5,533 nucleotides of DNA, taken from Actinomycetota bacterium. Its GTDB lineage: Bacteria; Actinomycetota; Thermoleophilia; UBA2241. The position numbers and the translations under genes were made by a program. The notes under the pieces were generated by a model. That model made no database searches. It had not been told where the DNA came from and was given only the letters and a program-made list of their open reading frames with translations. Shown piece after piece: positions 1 to 5,533 of the stretch. Within the stretch, counting starts at the first letter, position 1. Every line of letters begins with the position of its first letter. The stretch is from contig PLTW01000075.1 in the NCBI GenBank assembly GCA_003164655.1, positions 6,869 through 12,401 of the forward strand, in the 5' to 3' direction.

Positions 1-825
1 GGCGAGGTCTTCGGCTTTCTGGGTCCGAACGGGGCCGGCAAGACGACCACGATCCGCGTGCTGCTCGACCTGATCCGGCCGACGTCCGGCCGGGCGCTCG
101 TTCTGGGTCGCGACAGCCACCGCGACACTCTGGCGATCCAGGCGCTCAGCGGCTACCTGCCCGGCGAGCTCAGCCTCTATCCCACGCTCACCGGGTCCGA
201 GACGCTGCGCTACCTGGCCAACCTGCGGGGCGGCGTCGAGTGGGAGCACGTGAGGGCGCTCAGCGAGCGGCTCGACTGCGATCTCACCAAGAAGGTCTCC
301 GACCTGTCGAGCGGCAACAAGCGCAAGCTCGGCCTCATCTCGGCCTTCATGGCGCGCCCCGAGCTGCTCATCCTGGACGAGCCGACGTCGGGCCTCGACC
401 CGCTCGTGCAGCACGAGTTCTACGCGCTCATCGACGAGGTCCGCGACGCCGGCCAGACCGTCTTTCTGTCGTCTCACGTGCTGCCCGAGGTGCAGCGCGT
501 CTGCGATCGCGTGGCCTTCATCCGCGAGGGCGAGCTGATCGCTCTCGAGGACGTCTCCGGCCTCACCGGCCGGGCGGTGCGCGAGATCGAAGTGGTCTTT
601 GCCGAGGCGATCCCGCCCGCGGCCTTCGCGGGAGTTCCCGGGGTGACGCAGGTGTCGGTCGACGGCAAGAACGCCACGACGCTGCGACTCACGGTCACGG
701 GACCGGTCGATGCCGCCATCAAGAAGCTCGGCGAGTTCCGGGTGCTCGACTTGACGAGCCGCCTGCCCGACCTCGAGGACGTCTTCATGACCTTCTACAC
801 CGACGGCGGCGACCATGCTGCGTAA
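1..825 (+). CDS. ABC transporter ATP-binding protein, 5'-truncated by window edge
   Basis: This is the ATPase subunit of an ABC-2 type exporter. It hydrolyses ATP at the inner face of the membrane to drive the adjacent permease. The reading frame is open from base 1, and 274 residues are visible. The Walker A motif GPNGAGKT is at visible residues 8-15, so about 25-35 N-terminal residues are missing. Next come the signature LSSGNKRK (102-109), Walker B LLILDE (122-127), the D-loop SGLD (130-133) and the switch histidine in SSHV (159). At the Q-loop the usual glutamine is replaced: the sequence reads GYLPGE (51-56). From memory this is common in an actinobacterial drug-export subfamily. A C-terminal accessory region of about 100 residues follows the nucleotide-binding core and ends in LEDVFMTFY, as in the CcmA/drug-efflux type. 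The stop codon lies inside the permease gene, which implies an operon with translational coupling. The substrate cannot be told; drug or lipid export is only a family-level guess. Confidence 0.95.
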   Translation, partial: GEVFGFLGPNGAGKTTTIRVLLDLIRPTSGRALVLGRDSHRDTLAIQALSGYLPGELSLYPTLTGSETLRYLANLRGGVEWEHVRALSERLDCDLTKKVSDLSSGNKRKLGLISAFMARPELLILDEPTSGLDPLVQHEFYALIDEVRDAGQTVFLSSHVLPEVQRVCDRVAFIREGELIALEDVSGLTGRAVREIEVVFAEAIPPAAFAGVPGVTQVSVDGKNATTLRLTVTGPVDAAIKKLGEFRVLDLTSRLPDLEDVFMTFYTDGGDHAA

Positions 826-1618
826 CGTCTTCTGCAAGAGCCTGCGCGATCAGACGCGGCCGCTGGTCATGTGGGTGCTCGGCGTGGCCTTCTACGTGGC
901 CCTGCTGCTGTCCATCTACCCGAGCATCAGGCACAGTGCCGGTCAGCTGCAGGGCTACATCAGCAGTCTGCCGGCGGCCGTCCGCGCCGCCTTTCTGGGA
1001 CCCGGCGGCGACTTCTCGTCGCCGGTGGGCTATGTCAACACCGAGCTGCTCTCGTGGCTGGCGCCGGTGGTGTTCATCGCCTTCGCTGTGTCGATCGCGG
1101 CCCGCTCCGTCGCGGGCGAAGAAGAGGACGGCACGCTGAGCTTGCTGCTGGCTCACACGGTCGGCAGGCGCCGCCTGGTGCTGCACAAATACGCGGCGAT
1201 GATCGTGATCGTCACGATCCTCGGCCTGGCCTTCTGGCTGGCGCTGCTGGTGGCTACGGCGATCGCCGGCACGCCGGTGGGTGCGGGCACCCTCGCCGAG
1301 GCGCTTCTGCGCCTGACGCTGCTCGGCCTGGCAGTCGGCAGCGTGACCTTCGCCGTGAGCGGCGCCTGCGGACGCCGCCAGGCCGGCATCGCGGCCGGCG
1401 CCGGCGTGGGCGTGGCGATGTACCTGCTGAACACCCTGGCGCAGATGAACGCCGACATCCGGCCCTTCCGCTTCTTGTCGCTGTTTCACTACTCGGGCGG
1501 GGCCGCGCCGCTCGGCCAGGATCTCGACGCCGTGGGGCTGGCGGTCCTGCTCGGCGTGTCGGCCGCCCTGCTGCTGGTGACGCTGGTGCTGTTCGAGCGC
1601 CGCGACATCCGCGTGTGA
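815..1618 (+). CDS. ABC-2 type transporter permease
   Basis: This 267-residue membrane subunit partners the ATPase encoded just upstream, whose last 11 bases it overlaps. I see about six hydrophobic segments, near residues 17-37, 80-98, 126-150, 162-183, 189-209 and 238-260. Between the second and third lies the cytoplasmic sequence AGEEEDGTLSLLLA (100-113), followed by a basic stretch (GRRRLVLHK). This is the hallmark coupling loop of ABC-2 permeases that move material out of the cell. The length is normal for a half-size permease, which would act as a dimer with two ATPases. The ATG at 815 is chosen because it overlaps the upstream stop in the usual coupled arrangement and gives a short basic N-terminus before the first membrane segment. 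No strong separate ribosome binding site is visible, which fits coupling. The exported substrate is unknown. Confidence 0.92.
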   Translation: MLRNVFCKSLRDQTRPLVMWVLGVAFYVALLLSIYPSIRHSAGQLQGYISSLPAAVRAAFLGPGGDFSSPVGYVNTELLSWLAPVVFIAFAVSIAARSVAGEEEDGTLSLLLAHTVGRRRLVLHKYAAMIVIVTILGLAFWLALLVATAIAGTPVGAGTLAEALLRLTLLGLAVGSVTFAVSGACGRRQAGIAAGAGVGVAMYLLNTLAQMNADIRPFRFLSLFHYSGGAAPLGQDLDAVGLAVLLGVSAALLLVTLVLFERRDIRV

Positions 1619-1686
1619 GGGCGGCTGGGTGCGGCCGCGCAGGCTGGCGGCGGCGCCGGGTTCGTCGATCGTTGGCGGCGGCGTCT

Positions 1687-1704
1687 CGGTCCCGGTCGCG
1701 GTCG
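1687..1704 (+). repeat. Three imperfect tandem hexamers (CGGTCC, CGGTCG, CGGTCG)
   Basis: Three adjacent hexamers sharing CGGTC lie in the gap between the permease and nitroreductase genes, immediately upstream of a TATACT element. The repeat itself is read directly. Its role is unknown: it may be a GC-rich low-complexity tract or part of a binding site. The rest of the 1619-1770 gap contains no gene that I can support and no clear intrinsic terminator. A perfect GCGGCCGC palindrome at 1631-1638 is the only other symmetrical element I noticed. Confidence 0.4.
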
Positions 1705-1710
1705 CCCCGC

Positions 1711-1716
1711 TATACT
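1711..1716 (+). promoter_or_regulatory. Possible -10 element (TATACT) of the nitroreductase-like gene
   Basis: TATACT matches the sigma-70 type -10 consensus at five of six positions and is the only AT-rich patch in a very GC-rich gap. It lies 54 bases before the ATG at 1771, giving a plausible 5' leader of about 45-50 bases. No convincing -35 hexamer is present 16-18 bases upstream (GGTCCC sits there), so this is a suggestion only. Confidence 0.3.
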
Positions 1717-1759
1717 TTCACGGTCCCGCGGCGTGGCCGCAGGAGACGCAAGGCTAGCC

Positions 1760-1765
1760 AGGAGG
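1760..1765 (+). promoter_or_regulatory. Shine-Dalgarno sequence AGGAGG
   Basis: A perfect AGGAGG with a 5-base spacer to the ATG at 1771 fixes the start of the nitroreductase-like gene. The same frame stays open far upstream without a comparable signal, so this site is what decides the start. Confidence 0.85.
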
Positions 1766-1770
1766 CAGAC

Positions 1771-2397
1771 ATGGCAGGTTCGTTCAGCCGGCAAGACGTT
1801 GCGGCAGTCGCGCGGGTCATCGGCGAGCGCCGATCTGTGCGCAGCTTCGGCGATGTGGCACCGGCTCGCGAAGCCCTGGAGCAGATTCTCGCCGCCGGCC
1901 TGGCGGCCCCCTACGCGGCGGCGATGGCGCCTGGGGTGGCCCTCGACCGCCGCTTCTTCGTGCTGCCGCGGGACAGCAAGGCGCTGCCGGCGGCCGCGGC
2001 GGCGATCCAGGCTCACGCCGCGGCAGCCCTCGCCGCCGGGGGGCTGCCGGCGCCGCTGCGCGCCCGACTCGAGCCCGTTGCTCAGGGGCGCATCCTCGGA
2101 GTCGGCACGGCTCCCTACTACGTGGTCGTCGCGGAGCGCGCGTCGATGGCCACCGTCCAGCAGCAGTCGCTGGCGCACGTGCTCGAGAACATGTGGCTCA
2201 TGGCCACGGCGCTGGGACTCGGCCTGCATCTGGTCTCCGCCACCACTCAGATGGCCGACGATCCCGCCTTTTGCGGCATTCTCGGCCTGCCGGTCGCCGA
2301 GTACGCCTTGAACGGCTGTGCCATCGGCGTGCCGGCCCAGACTCCCGAAGAGCGCCCCGTGGCCGATGTCGCCGGCGCCGCCACGTGGCTGGACTGA
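1771..2397 (+). CDS. Nitroreductase-family (FMN-dependent) protein
   Basis: This is a 208-residue protein of the size usual for the nitroreductase fold, which forms FMN-binding homodimers that reduce nitro, quinone or related substrates with NAD(P)H. The N-terminal RRSVRSF (20-26) is the family's typical phosphate/FMN-binding motif. It is followed by a helix ending in AAGLAAPYA (41-49), which matches the usual 'aa..aPsa' segment. The C-terminal half has the typical helix VLENMWLMATALGLGLHL (137-154), then LGLPVAEYALNGCAIGVPAQ (171-190), resembling the conserved 'lglP....l....iGyP' end. An alanine-rich helical stretch at about 70-95 carries no recognisable motif. The start is supported by the strong ribosome binding site. 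The gene is convergent with the signalling gene on the other strand, 83 bases away, and is probably monocistronic. Its real substrate is unknown, and family members also include enzymes unrelated to nitro compounds. Confidence 0.85.
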   Translation: MAGSFSRQDVAAVARVIGERRSVRSFGDVAPAREALEQILAAGLAAPYAAAMAPGVALDRRFFVLPRDSKALPAAAAAIQAHAAAALAAGGLPAPLRARLEPVAQGRILGVGTAPYYVVVAERASMATVQQQSLAHVLENMWLMATALGLGLHLVSATTQMADDPAFCGILGLPVAEYALNGCAIGVPAQTPEERPVADVAGAATWLD

Positions 2398-2480
2398 GGG
2401 CGAGCGAAAGCCTGCGCCTGGCCGCCGGCGTCGCGGTCGTGGCAGTGTCGGGCTCGGGCGACTACTTGGGGTAGGGGGGT

Positions 2481-3377
2481 CTAGTCGTCGCGCCGCGGGT
2501 GAATGGTCTCGCCGCTGAAGGCGACCACCCGGTCGCGGCCGGCGCGCTTGGCCACGTACATCGCCCAGTCGGCTTTGTCGAGCAGCTCCGCCTTGTTCTC
2601 TGCGTCGGTGGGGAAGGTGGCCACGCCGATGCTGACTGTGACGGGGTCGTCGCTCGTGGCGTCGGCGGCGATCGTCTCGCGGATGCGCTCGGCCGTGTAG
2701 ATCGCGGCCGGCATGTCGGAGCGCGGCAGAGCGACCACGAACTCGTCGCCCCCGTAACGCGAGGCCAGGTCGATACGCCGGGTGGATTTCTCGATCGCGC
2801 GAGCCACCCGGCACAGCGCGTTGTCGCCGATCTTGTGGCCGAGCGAGTCGTTGAGCAGCTTGAACCTGTCGAGATCGACGAAGAGGACGGACAGGCTCTG
2901 GCCCTCTTCGCGGGCTCGTGCCAGCTCCTCGTCGAGGCGTTCGTGCAGGTAGCGGTGGTTGTAGAGCCCCGTGAGGCCGTCGGTGATCGCCTCGAGCTCG
3001 GCGCGGCTGTAGCGCAGGGCGGCCGTCTGCAGCATCGACGCGAGGCCCTGCGACAGGTCGCCATGCAGCTCCTGGTGACCGATGGTCTCGACCGCCGCCT
3101 CGTCTACGGTAAGCGCTCCCACAACAGTTCCCTGGGCATTGCGAAGAGGGACGCACTGGCTGACCCAGACGCCGTATTCGTCGGCGCTGAGCACGTTCGT
3201 CTCGAGGCTGGCGCCGGCAAGAACGGCGGCGAGCTCGTCGTGCTCGGACCAGAGGTCGCCGACGTGCGACACGTCCGTGGAGATATCGCCGGTGTCGAGG
3301 ACCGTGATACACGTGTCGCCCTGCACGGCGTAGGTGGTGATGAAGCGCACGCCGGGTGCTGGCGCATGAGCTCCCAT
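2481..3377 (-). CDS. Diguanylate cyclase (GGDEF) with PAS/Cache-like sensor, N-terminus lost at a gene junction
   Basis: The 298-residue open frame ends in a complete GGDEF domain, which makes cyclic di-GMP from two GTP. The domain starts with DGLTGLYNHRYL (133-144), has the metal-binding FVDLDRFK (166-173), the intact active-site motif GGDEF (209-213) and, five residues before it, RRID (200-203), the RxxD site for product inhibition. By these motifs it should be catalytically competent. Residues about 8-95 resemble a PAS/Cache-like sensor, starting PGVRFITTY and containing DEYGVWVS (66-73) and a PLRNAQG..VGALTVDE strand pair. Homologues normally carry more sequence before that point, and here that sequence is missing. 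The ATG at 3377 lies inside codons for the upstream HD domain in another frame and has no good ribosome binding site, so the first seven or so residues are probably not native. Without a frameshift or internal start, expression is uncertain. No T-tailed hairpin follows the stop. Confidence 0.8.
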   Translation of the reverse strand: MGAHAPAPGVRFITTYAVQGDTCITVLDTGDISTDVSHVGDLWSEHDELAAVLAGASLETNVLSADEYGVWVSQCVPLRNAQGTVVGALTVDEAAVETIGHQELHGDLSQGLASMLQTAALRYSRAELEAITDGLTGLYNHRYLHERLDEELARAREEGQSLSVLFVDLDRFKLLNDSLGHKIGDNALCRVARAIEKSTRRIDLASRYGGDEFVVALPRSDMPAAIYTAERIRETIAADATSDDPVTVSIGVATFPTDAENKAELLDKADWAMYVAKRAGRDRVVAFSGETIHPRRDD

Positions 3378-5209
3378 TCTTTGGCGTTGAGCGGTCCCGG
3401 CTTGAGCAGGACCCGGTCCGAGACGCCGATCTTGCCGATGTCGTGGAGGTAGGCCGCATCCTGGACCTCGGCGACCCGCTCCTGTGTCCAGCCGAGCTCG
3501 CGTCCCATGAGGACCATGTACGCGGCCACTCTGGCCGCGTGACCGAGCGTGTAGTAGTCGCGGGCGGACAGCGCCGAGGTCAGCGTCTTCAGGTTGGCGA
3601 GATGGAGCCGCCTGATCTCGCGAAACAGGTGAGCGTTGTGGATGGCGATCGATGCCTGTTCGCCCAACGCCCGCGCGAGCGCCAGCTCGCTCGGGCTGAA
3701 ACTCCTCTCCTGTGCCGACTCGGTCAGCACGGCGAGCCCCATGGGCTCGCCGCCGAAGCTCAGGGGGATCGAAAGACAGCTCTTTTCGCTCCAGCGCTCC
3801 ATGGAGAGGCGGCTGGCCGGGTCGAGCCGCTCGTCGGAAAGGCGCTCCAGGCGAACTTCGCCGCGCTCGAGAAGCTCGCGGCCGAGAGGGTACTCCGCTA
3901 CCGCGTACGTCGTGCTGGACCAGTCCCAGGCGCTCGGCTCGACCTCGTAGAAGGCCTGTGCGGTGAGCGTGTCGGTGGGTTTGTCGTAGACGTAGATGAT
4001 GCAGTCGGTCGTCCCCAGGGCAGCGACCGTCTCGCGCGCGACGGTGTCCAGCACATCCTCGAGCATGACGCTGGAGGTGATCGCCCGGCCGGCTTCGACG
4101 AGCGAGGCCAGCCGGCGGGCGTGCTCCTGTTGTTCGTGGTAGATGCGAGCGTTATCGATGGCCAGCGCCGCCATGCGGCAGACCGACTCCACGGTGGCGG
4201 TCTCGTCGGCGGTGAACGTGCGCTCCGCGCGCGCGTCGAGCAGCTCGACCAGGCCGATCACCGACCCCCTGGCGATCAGAGGCACCGTGAGGCAGCTCCG
4301 CTGGCCGTACTTCCGCATGTCCTGGAGCTCGATCTCGCTCAGACGTTCGTCCCGGTCGTTTTCGACGGCGAGCGTCGTCCGCGTCTGCACGGCCAGCTTC
4401 CAGATGCTCCACTCGTGCAGCACAAAACGGCGACCCTGCCAGACCGGGTCGAGCTCGTCGTTTTCTATGCTTGCCACGCAGGTGAGCTCGTCGGGCCCGG
4501 TCAGACTGTAGATGTCGCAGAAGGGGACGTCGATGGCCTCACAGAGGCGTTGCGCCGTGGCCAGGAACACGTCCTGGGGCTCGAGGCTGGAAGCAAAGGC
4601 GAGGCTCGATTCGGTGACGAGGCCGGCGCGACGGTCGTGGGCGGCAAGGTCACGGTGCAGGACGGCGTTGGCTATCGCCCGCGCGGCGAGCTGGGCCAGA
4701 CCCCGCAGCAGATCCAGGTGCGAGAAGCGGCGTGGTCGATGGTCGAGCAGGAGCGCCTCGCCGATCTGCGTGCCGTCGGCGACCAGGGGCAGCCGCAGAC
4801 CACTGCGATAGCCGTCCTTACGCCACGCCGCGCGCTCCGCCGGGCTCACGCCGACGTGCGTCTCGATGTCGAAGACCTCGATCGGCTCTTGCCGCAGGCG
4901 TTGCTCCGGGGTCACGAAGAACTCGCGCGACGGGTGAAGGACCCCGGCAAAGGATTGGTGGACGACGTCACCCTTGACGCTCACCAGGCTGCGCGAGCCG
5001 CCGCTCTCCCAGGCGCAGATTTCACAGGTGGCGGCGCCGGCGACGGCGCGCAGCCGACGGGCTATCGTGACGATCACTTCGTCCAGATCGAGCGTGCGGC
5101 CGATCTCCAGGCCGGCGTCGATGAGGGTCCGCAGGTCGACGTTGTCGGCTGCTTCGGCCGGGCGCAGCCAGTCGCGACGAGTGATTCCTTGCTGATCCGG
5201 TGCTCGCAT
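3104..5209 (-). CDS. Triple-GAF protein with truncated HD (HD-GYP-like) domain; out-of-frame C-terminus
   Basis: This is a cytoplasmic signalling protein. Numbered from the ATG at 5209, it has three GAF-like sensor domains at about 26-186, 196-356 and 369-531. Repeated CLTVPL and CLSIPL strands support the last two. A helical linker leads to the start of an HD domain. The HD part shows H557 (GHAARV), H589-D590 in HDIGKIGV and LLKPGPLNAKEWELMRQHP (ending 619). This is the typical first half of HD-GYP phosphodiesterases, which degrade c-di-GMP. The second half, with its further metal-binding histidines and the GYP motif, is absent. From about residue 621 the 81-residue tail is the out-of-frame reading of the GGDEF gene and has no domain character. 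Phosphodiesterase activity is therefore unlikely. No transmembrane segment is seen. The start is ambiguous: a TTG at 5236 is in frame, but the ATG has AGG seven bases upstream and is preferred. The GAF ligands are unknown. Confidence 0.75.
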   Translation of the reverse strand: MRAPDQQGITRRDWLRPAEAADNVDLRTLIDAGLEIGRTLDLDEVIVTIARRLRAVAGAATCEICAWESGGSRSLVSVKGDVVHQSFAGVLHPSREFFVTPEQRLRQEPIEVFDIETHVGVSPAERAAWRKDGYRSGLRLPLVADGTQIGEALLLDHRPRRFSHLDLLRGLAQLAARAIANAVLHRDLAAHDRRAGLVTESSLAFASSLEPQDVFLATAQRLCEAIDVPFCDIYSLTGPDELTCVASIENDELDPVWQGRRFVLHEWSIWKLAVQTRTTLAVENDRDERLSEIELQDMRKYGQRSCLTVPLIARGSVIGLVELLDARAERTFTADETATVESVCRMAALAIDNARIYHEQQEHARRLASLVEAGRAITSSVMLEDVLDTVARETVAALGTTDCIIYVYDKPTDTLTAQAFYEVEPSAWDWSSTTYAVAEYPLGRELLERGEVRLERLSDERLDPASRLSMERWSEKSCLSIPLSFGGEPMGLAVLTESAQERSFSPSELALARALGEQASIAIHNAHLFREIRRLHLANLKTLTSALSARDYYTLGHAARVAAYMVLMGRELGWTQERVAEVQDAAYLHDIGKIGVSDRVLLKPGPLNAKEWELMRQHPACASSPPTPCRATRVSRSSTPAISPRTCRTSATSGPSTTSSPPFLPAPASRRTCSAPTNTASGSASASLFAMPRELLWERLP
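3340..3377 (-). other. Frame-switch / fusion junction between HD-domain gene and GGDEF gene
   Basis: Reading the - strand, recognisable HD-GYP sequence ends at RQHP (codon for P at 3355-3353). Recognisable sensor sequence of the next protein starts at PGVRF, in the -1 frame (codon for G at 3353-3351). The two homologies meet within a few bases at GCACCCGGC (3359-3351). The missing second half of HD-GYP plus the missing N-terminus of the sensor protein point to a deletion or mis-join, not merely a lost base. Confidence 0.7.
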
Positions 5210-5368
5210 CACTCGACCTGTCGGGGGAAAGGACAAGGAGCTTCGTCAACTCTACCCAGAACGGCTGTCGCTCAATGAACCGCTCAGCCGCCGTCAGGCA
5301 TGATCCGGCCCGTGTGGATGTGTTTCGCTCTCGAGGCGGCTGCGGTGCCCCTCATGAGCTGCCGTCGA

Positions 5369-5388
5369 CGAACCCTGTTCCCGGTTCG
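5369..5388. repeat. Inverted repeat CGAACC-N8-GGTTCG
   Basis: A perfect 6-base inverted repeat with an 8-base centre lies 48 bases before the lipoprotein start and within the divergent intergenic region. It is palindromic like a dimeric regulator's operator, but could equally be a small hairpin in the leader RNA. It lacks a T-run, so it is not a standard intrinsic terminator. A 6-base arm can arise by chance in GC-rich DNA. Confidence 0.35.
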
Positions 5389-5418
5389 CGCGTCTCACCA
5401 CGAGTGGACCATGTTATT

Positions 5419-5428
5419 GGAGGAGAGG
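5419..5428 (+). promoter_or_regulatory. Shine-Dalgarno region GGAGGAGAGG
   Basis: This purine-rich stretch contains GGAGG and AGAGG, the latter 8 bases before the ATG at 5437, a normal spacing. It supports translation of the lipoprotein from 5437 and not from the earlier out-of-frame ATG at 5411. Confidence 0.75.
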
Positions 5429-5436
5429 CGAAACCT

Positions 5437-5533
5437 ATGAGACGTGCTCCCGTGGTTGCCCTGCTGACGGCTCTTCTGGCGCTTGCTGCCTGCGGCGGCC
5501 CAGGCCCGTCGCCGACTGTCAGCCCATCGCCGG
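5437..5533 (+). CDS. Putative lipoprotein, 3'-truncated by window edge
   Basis: Only the first 32 codons are present. They encode a classical lipoprotein signal peptide: a basic start (MRRAP), a hydrophobic core rich in Leu and Ala (residues 6-18), and the lipobox LAAC with the lipidated cysteine at residue 19. This is followed by GG and a Pro/Ser/Thr-rich stretch (GPGPSPTVSPSP), the flexible linker usual for surface lipoproteins of high-GC bacteria. The mature protein would be anchored on the outer face of the cytoplasmic membrane. Such leaders are common in solute-binding proteins and many unrelated secreted proteins, and nothing of the functional domain is visible, so no specific function can be given. 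A well-placed purine-rich ribosome binding site supports the start. The gene is divergent from the GAF/HD gene. Confidence 0.85.
   Translation, partial: MRRAPVVALLTALLALAACGGPGPSPTVSPSP

Larger units (their letters stand above)
5237..5436. promoter_or_regulatory. Divergent intergenic region between signalling gene and lipoprotein gene
   Basis: About 200-230 bases without a supportable gene separate the - strand GAF/HD gene from the + strand lipoprotein gene, so promoters for both should lie here. I do not see a confident -35/-10 pair for either. On the - strand, TTGAGC (5275-5270) and TAGAGT (5254-5249) are 15 bases apart, which is too close for a standard promoter. The most structured element is the inverted repeat at 5369-5388, described separately. 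Confidence 0.4.

Noticed and set aside
871..1770. N-terminal extension of the nitroreductase frame into the permease gene
   Set aside because: The frame is open but encodes Arg/Gly-rich shadow sequence. The AGGAGG before the ATG at 1771 and the family's normal length fix the start there.
2398..2480. Bidirectional terminator between the two convergent genes
   Set aside because: The 83-base gap is GC-rich and could form small stems, but no hairpin followed by a T-run is visible on either strand.
3340..3377. Programmed -1 ribosomal frameshift joining HD and GGDEF
   Set aside because: No slippery heptamer of the X XXY YYZ kind is present at the switch, and a frameshift would not restore the missing second half of the HD domain.
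1489..3459. A 656-codon open frame on the - strand crossing the nitroreductase gene and the GGDEF gene
   Set aside because: The translation is Arg/Pro-rich low-complexity sequence typical of a shadow frame and spans two well-supported genes in other frames.
5249..5275. Promoter TTGAGC-N15-TAGAGT for the GAF/HD gene on the - strand
   Set aside because: The spacer is only 15 bases and the -10 match is four of six, too weak to call.
3356..5278. A 640-codon open frame on the + strand, opposite the GAF/HD gene
   Set aside because: It is the antisense image of the GAF/HD gene. In GC-rich DNA the opposite frame often lacks stops, and its translation shows no domain, while the - strand frame has clear GAF and HD motifs.

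Overview
The window is GC-rich, gene-dense bacterial DNA with short intergenic gaps. Several traits suggest a high-GC, Actinobacteriota-like or possibly Chloroflexota genome, perhaps an environmental one: the GC-biased third codon positions, the actinobacterial-style ABC-2 exporter pair, the multi-GAF HD/GGDEF signalling genes, and a lipoprotein start whose lipobox is followed by a Pro/Ser/Thr-rich linker. No rRNA or other taxonomic marker is present, so this is only an inference. I see no tRNA, rRNA, CRISPR array, insertion sequence or phage gene.

Left part, + strand (1-2397): the end of an ABC exporter ATPase gene (its 5' end lies outside the window) overlaps its membrane-permease gene by 11 bases. 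A 152-base gap with a possible -10 element and a short GGTC-rich hexamer repeat follows. Then comes a stand-alone nitroreductase-like flavoprotein gene with a near-perfect Shine-Dalgarno sequence.

Middle and right part, - strand (2481-5209 or 5236): a c-di-GMP signalling locus that converges on the nitroreductase gene. It reads GAF-GAF-GAF-HD, where the HD (HD-GYP-like) domain stops abruptly after its first half. It then continues in another frame as the end of a second protein, a PAS/Cache-like sensor plus a complete GGDEF domain with its RxxD inhibitory site. The switch is near position 3350. The second half of the HD-GYP domain and the start of the second protein are both absent, so this looks like an out-of-frame deletion fusion of two neighbouring genes, or an assembly mis-join. 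It does not look like a simple frameshift in one intact gene.

Right end: a divergent intergenic region (about 5237-5436) separates this locus from the first 32 codons of a + strand lipoprotein gene that runs off the window. The region holds an inverted repeat, and a 9-codon mini-ORF overlaps the lipoprotein start.

The most notable feature is the broken c-di-GMP locus: an intact-looking synthesis domain is preserved beside a truncated degradation domain. I found no convincing undescribed system.
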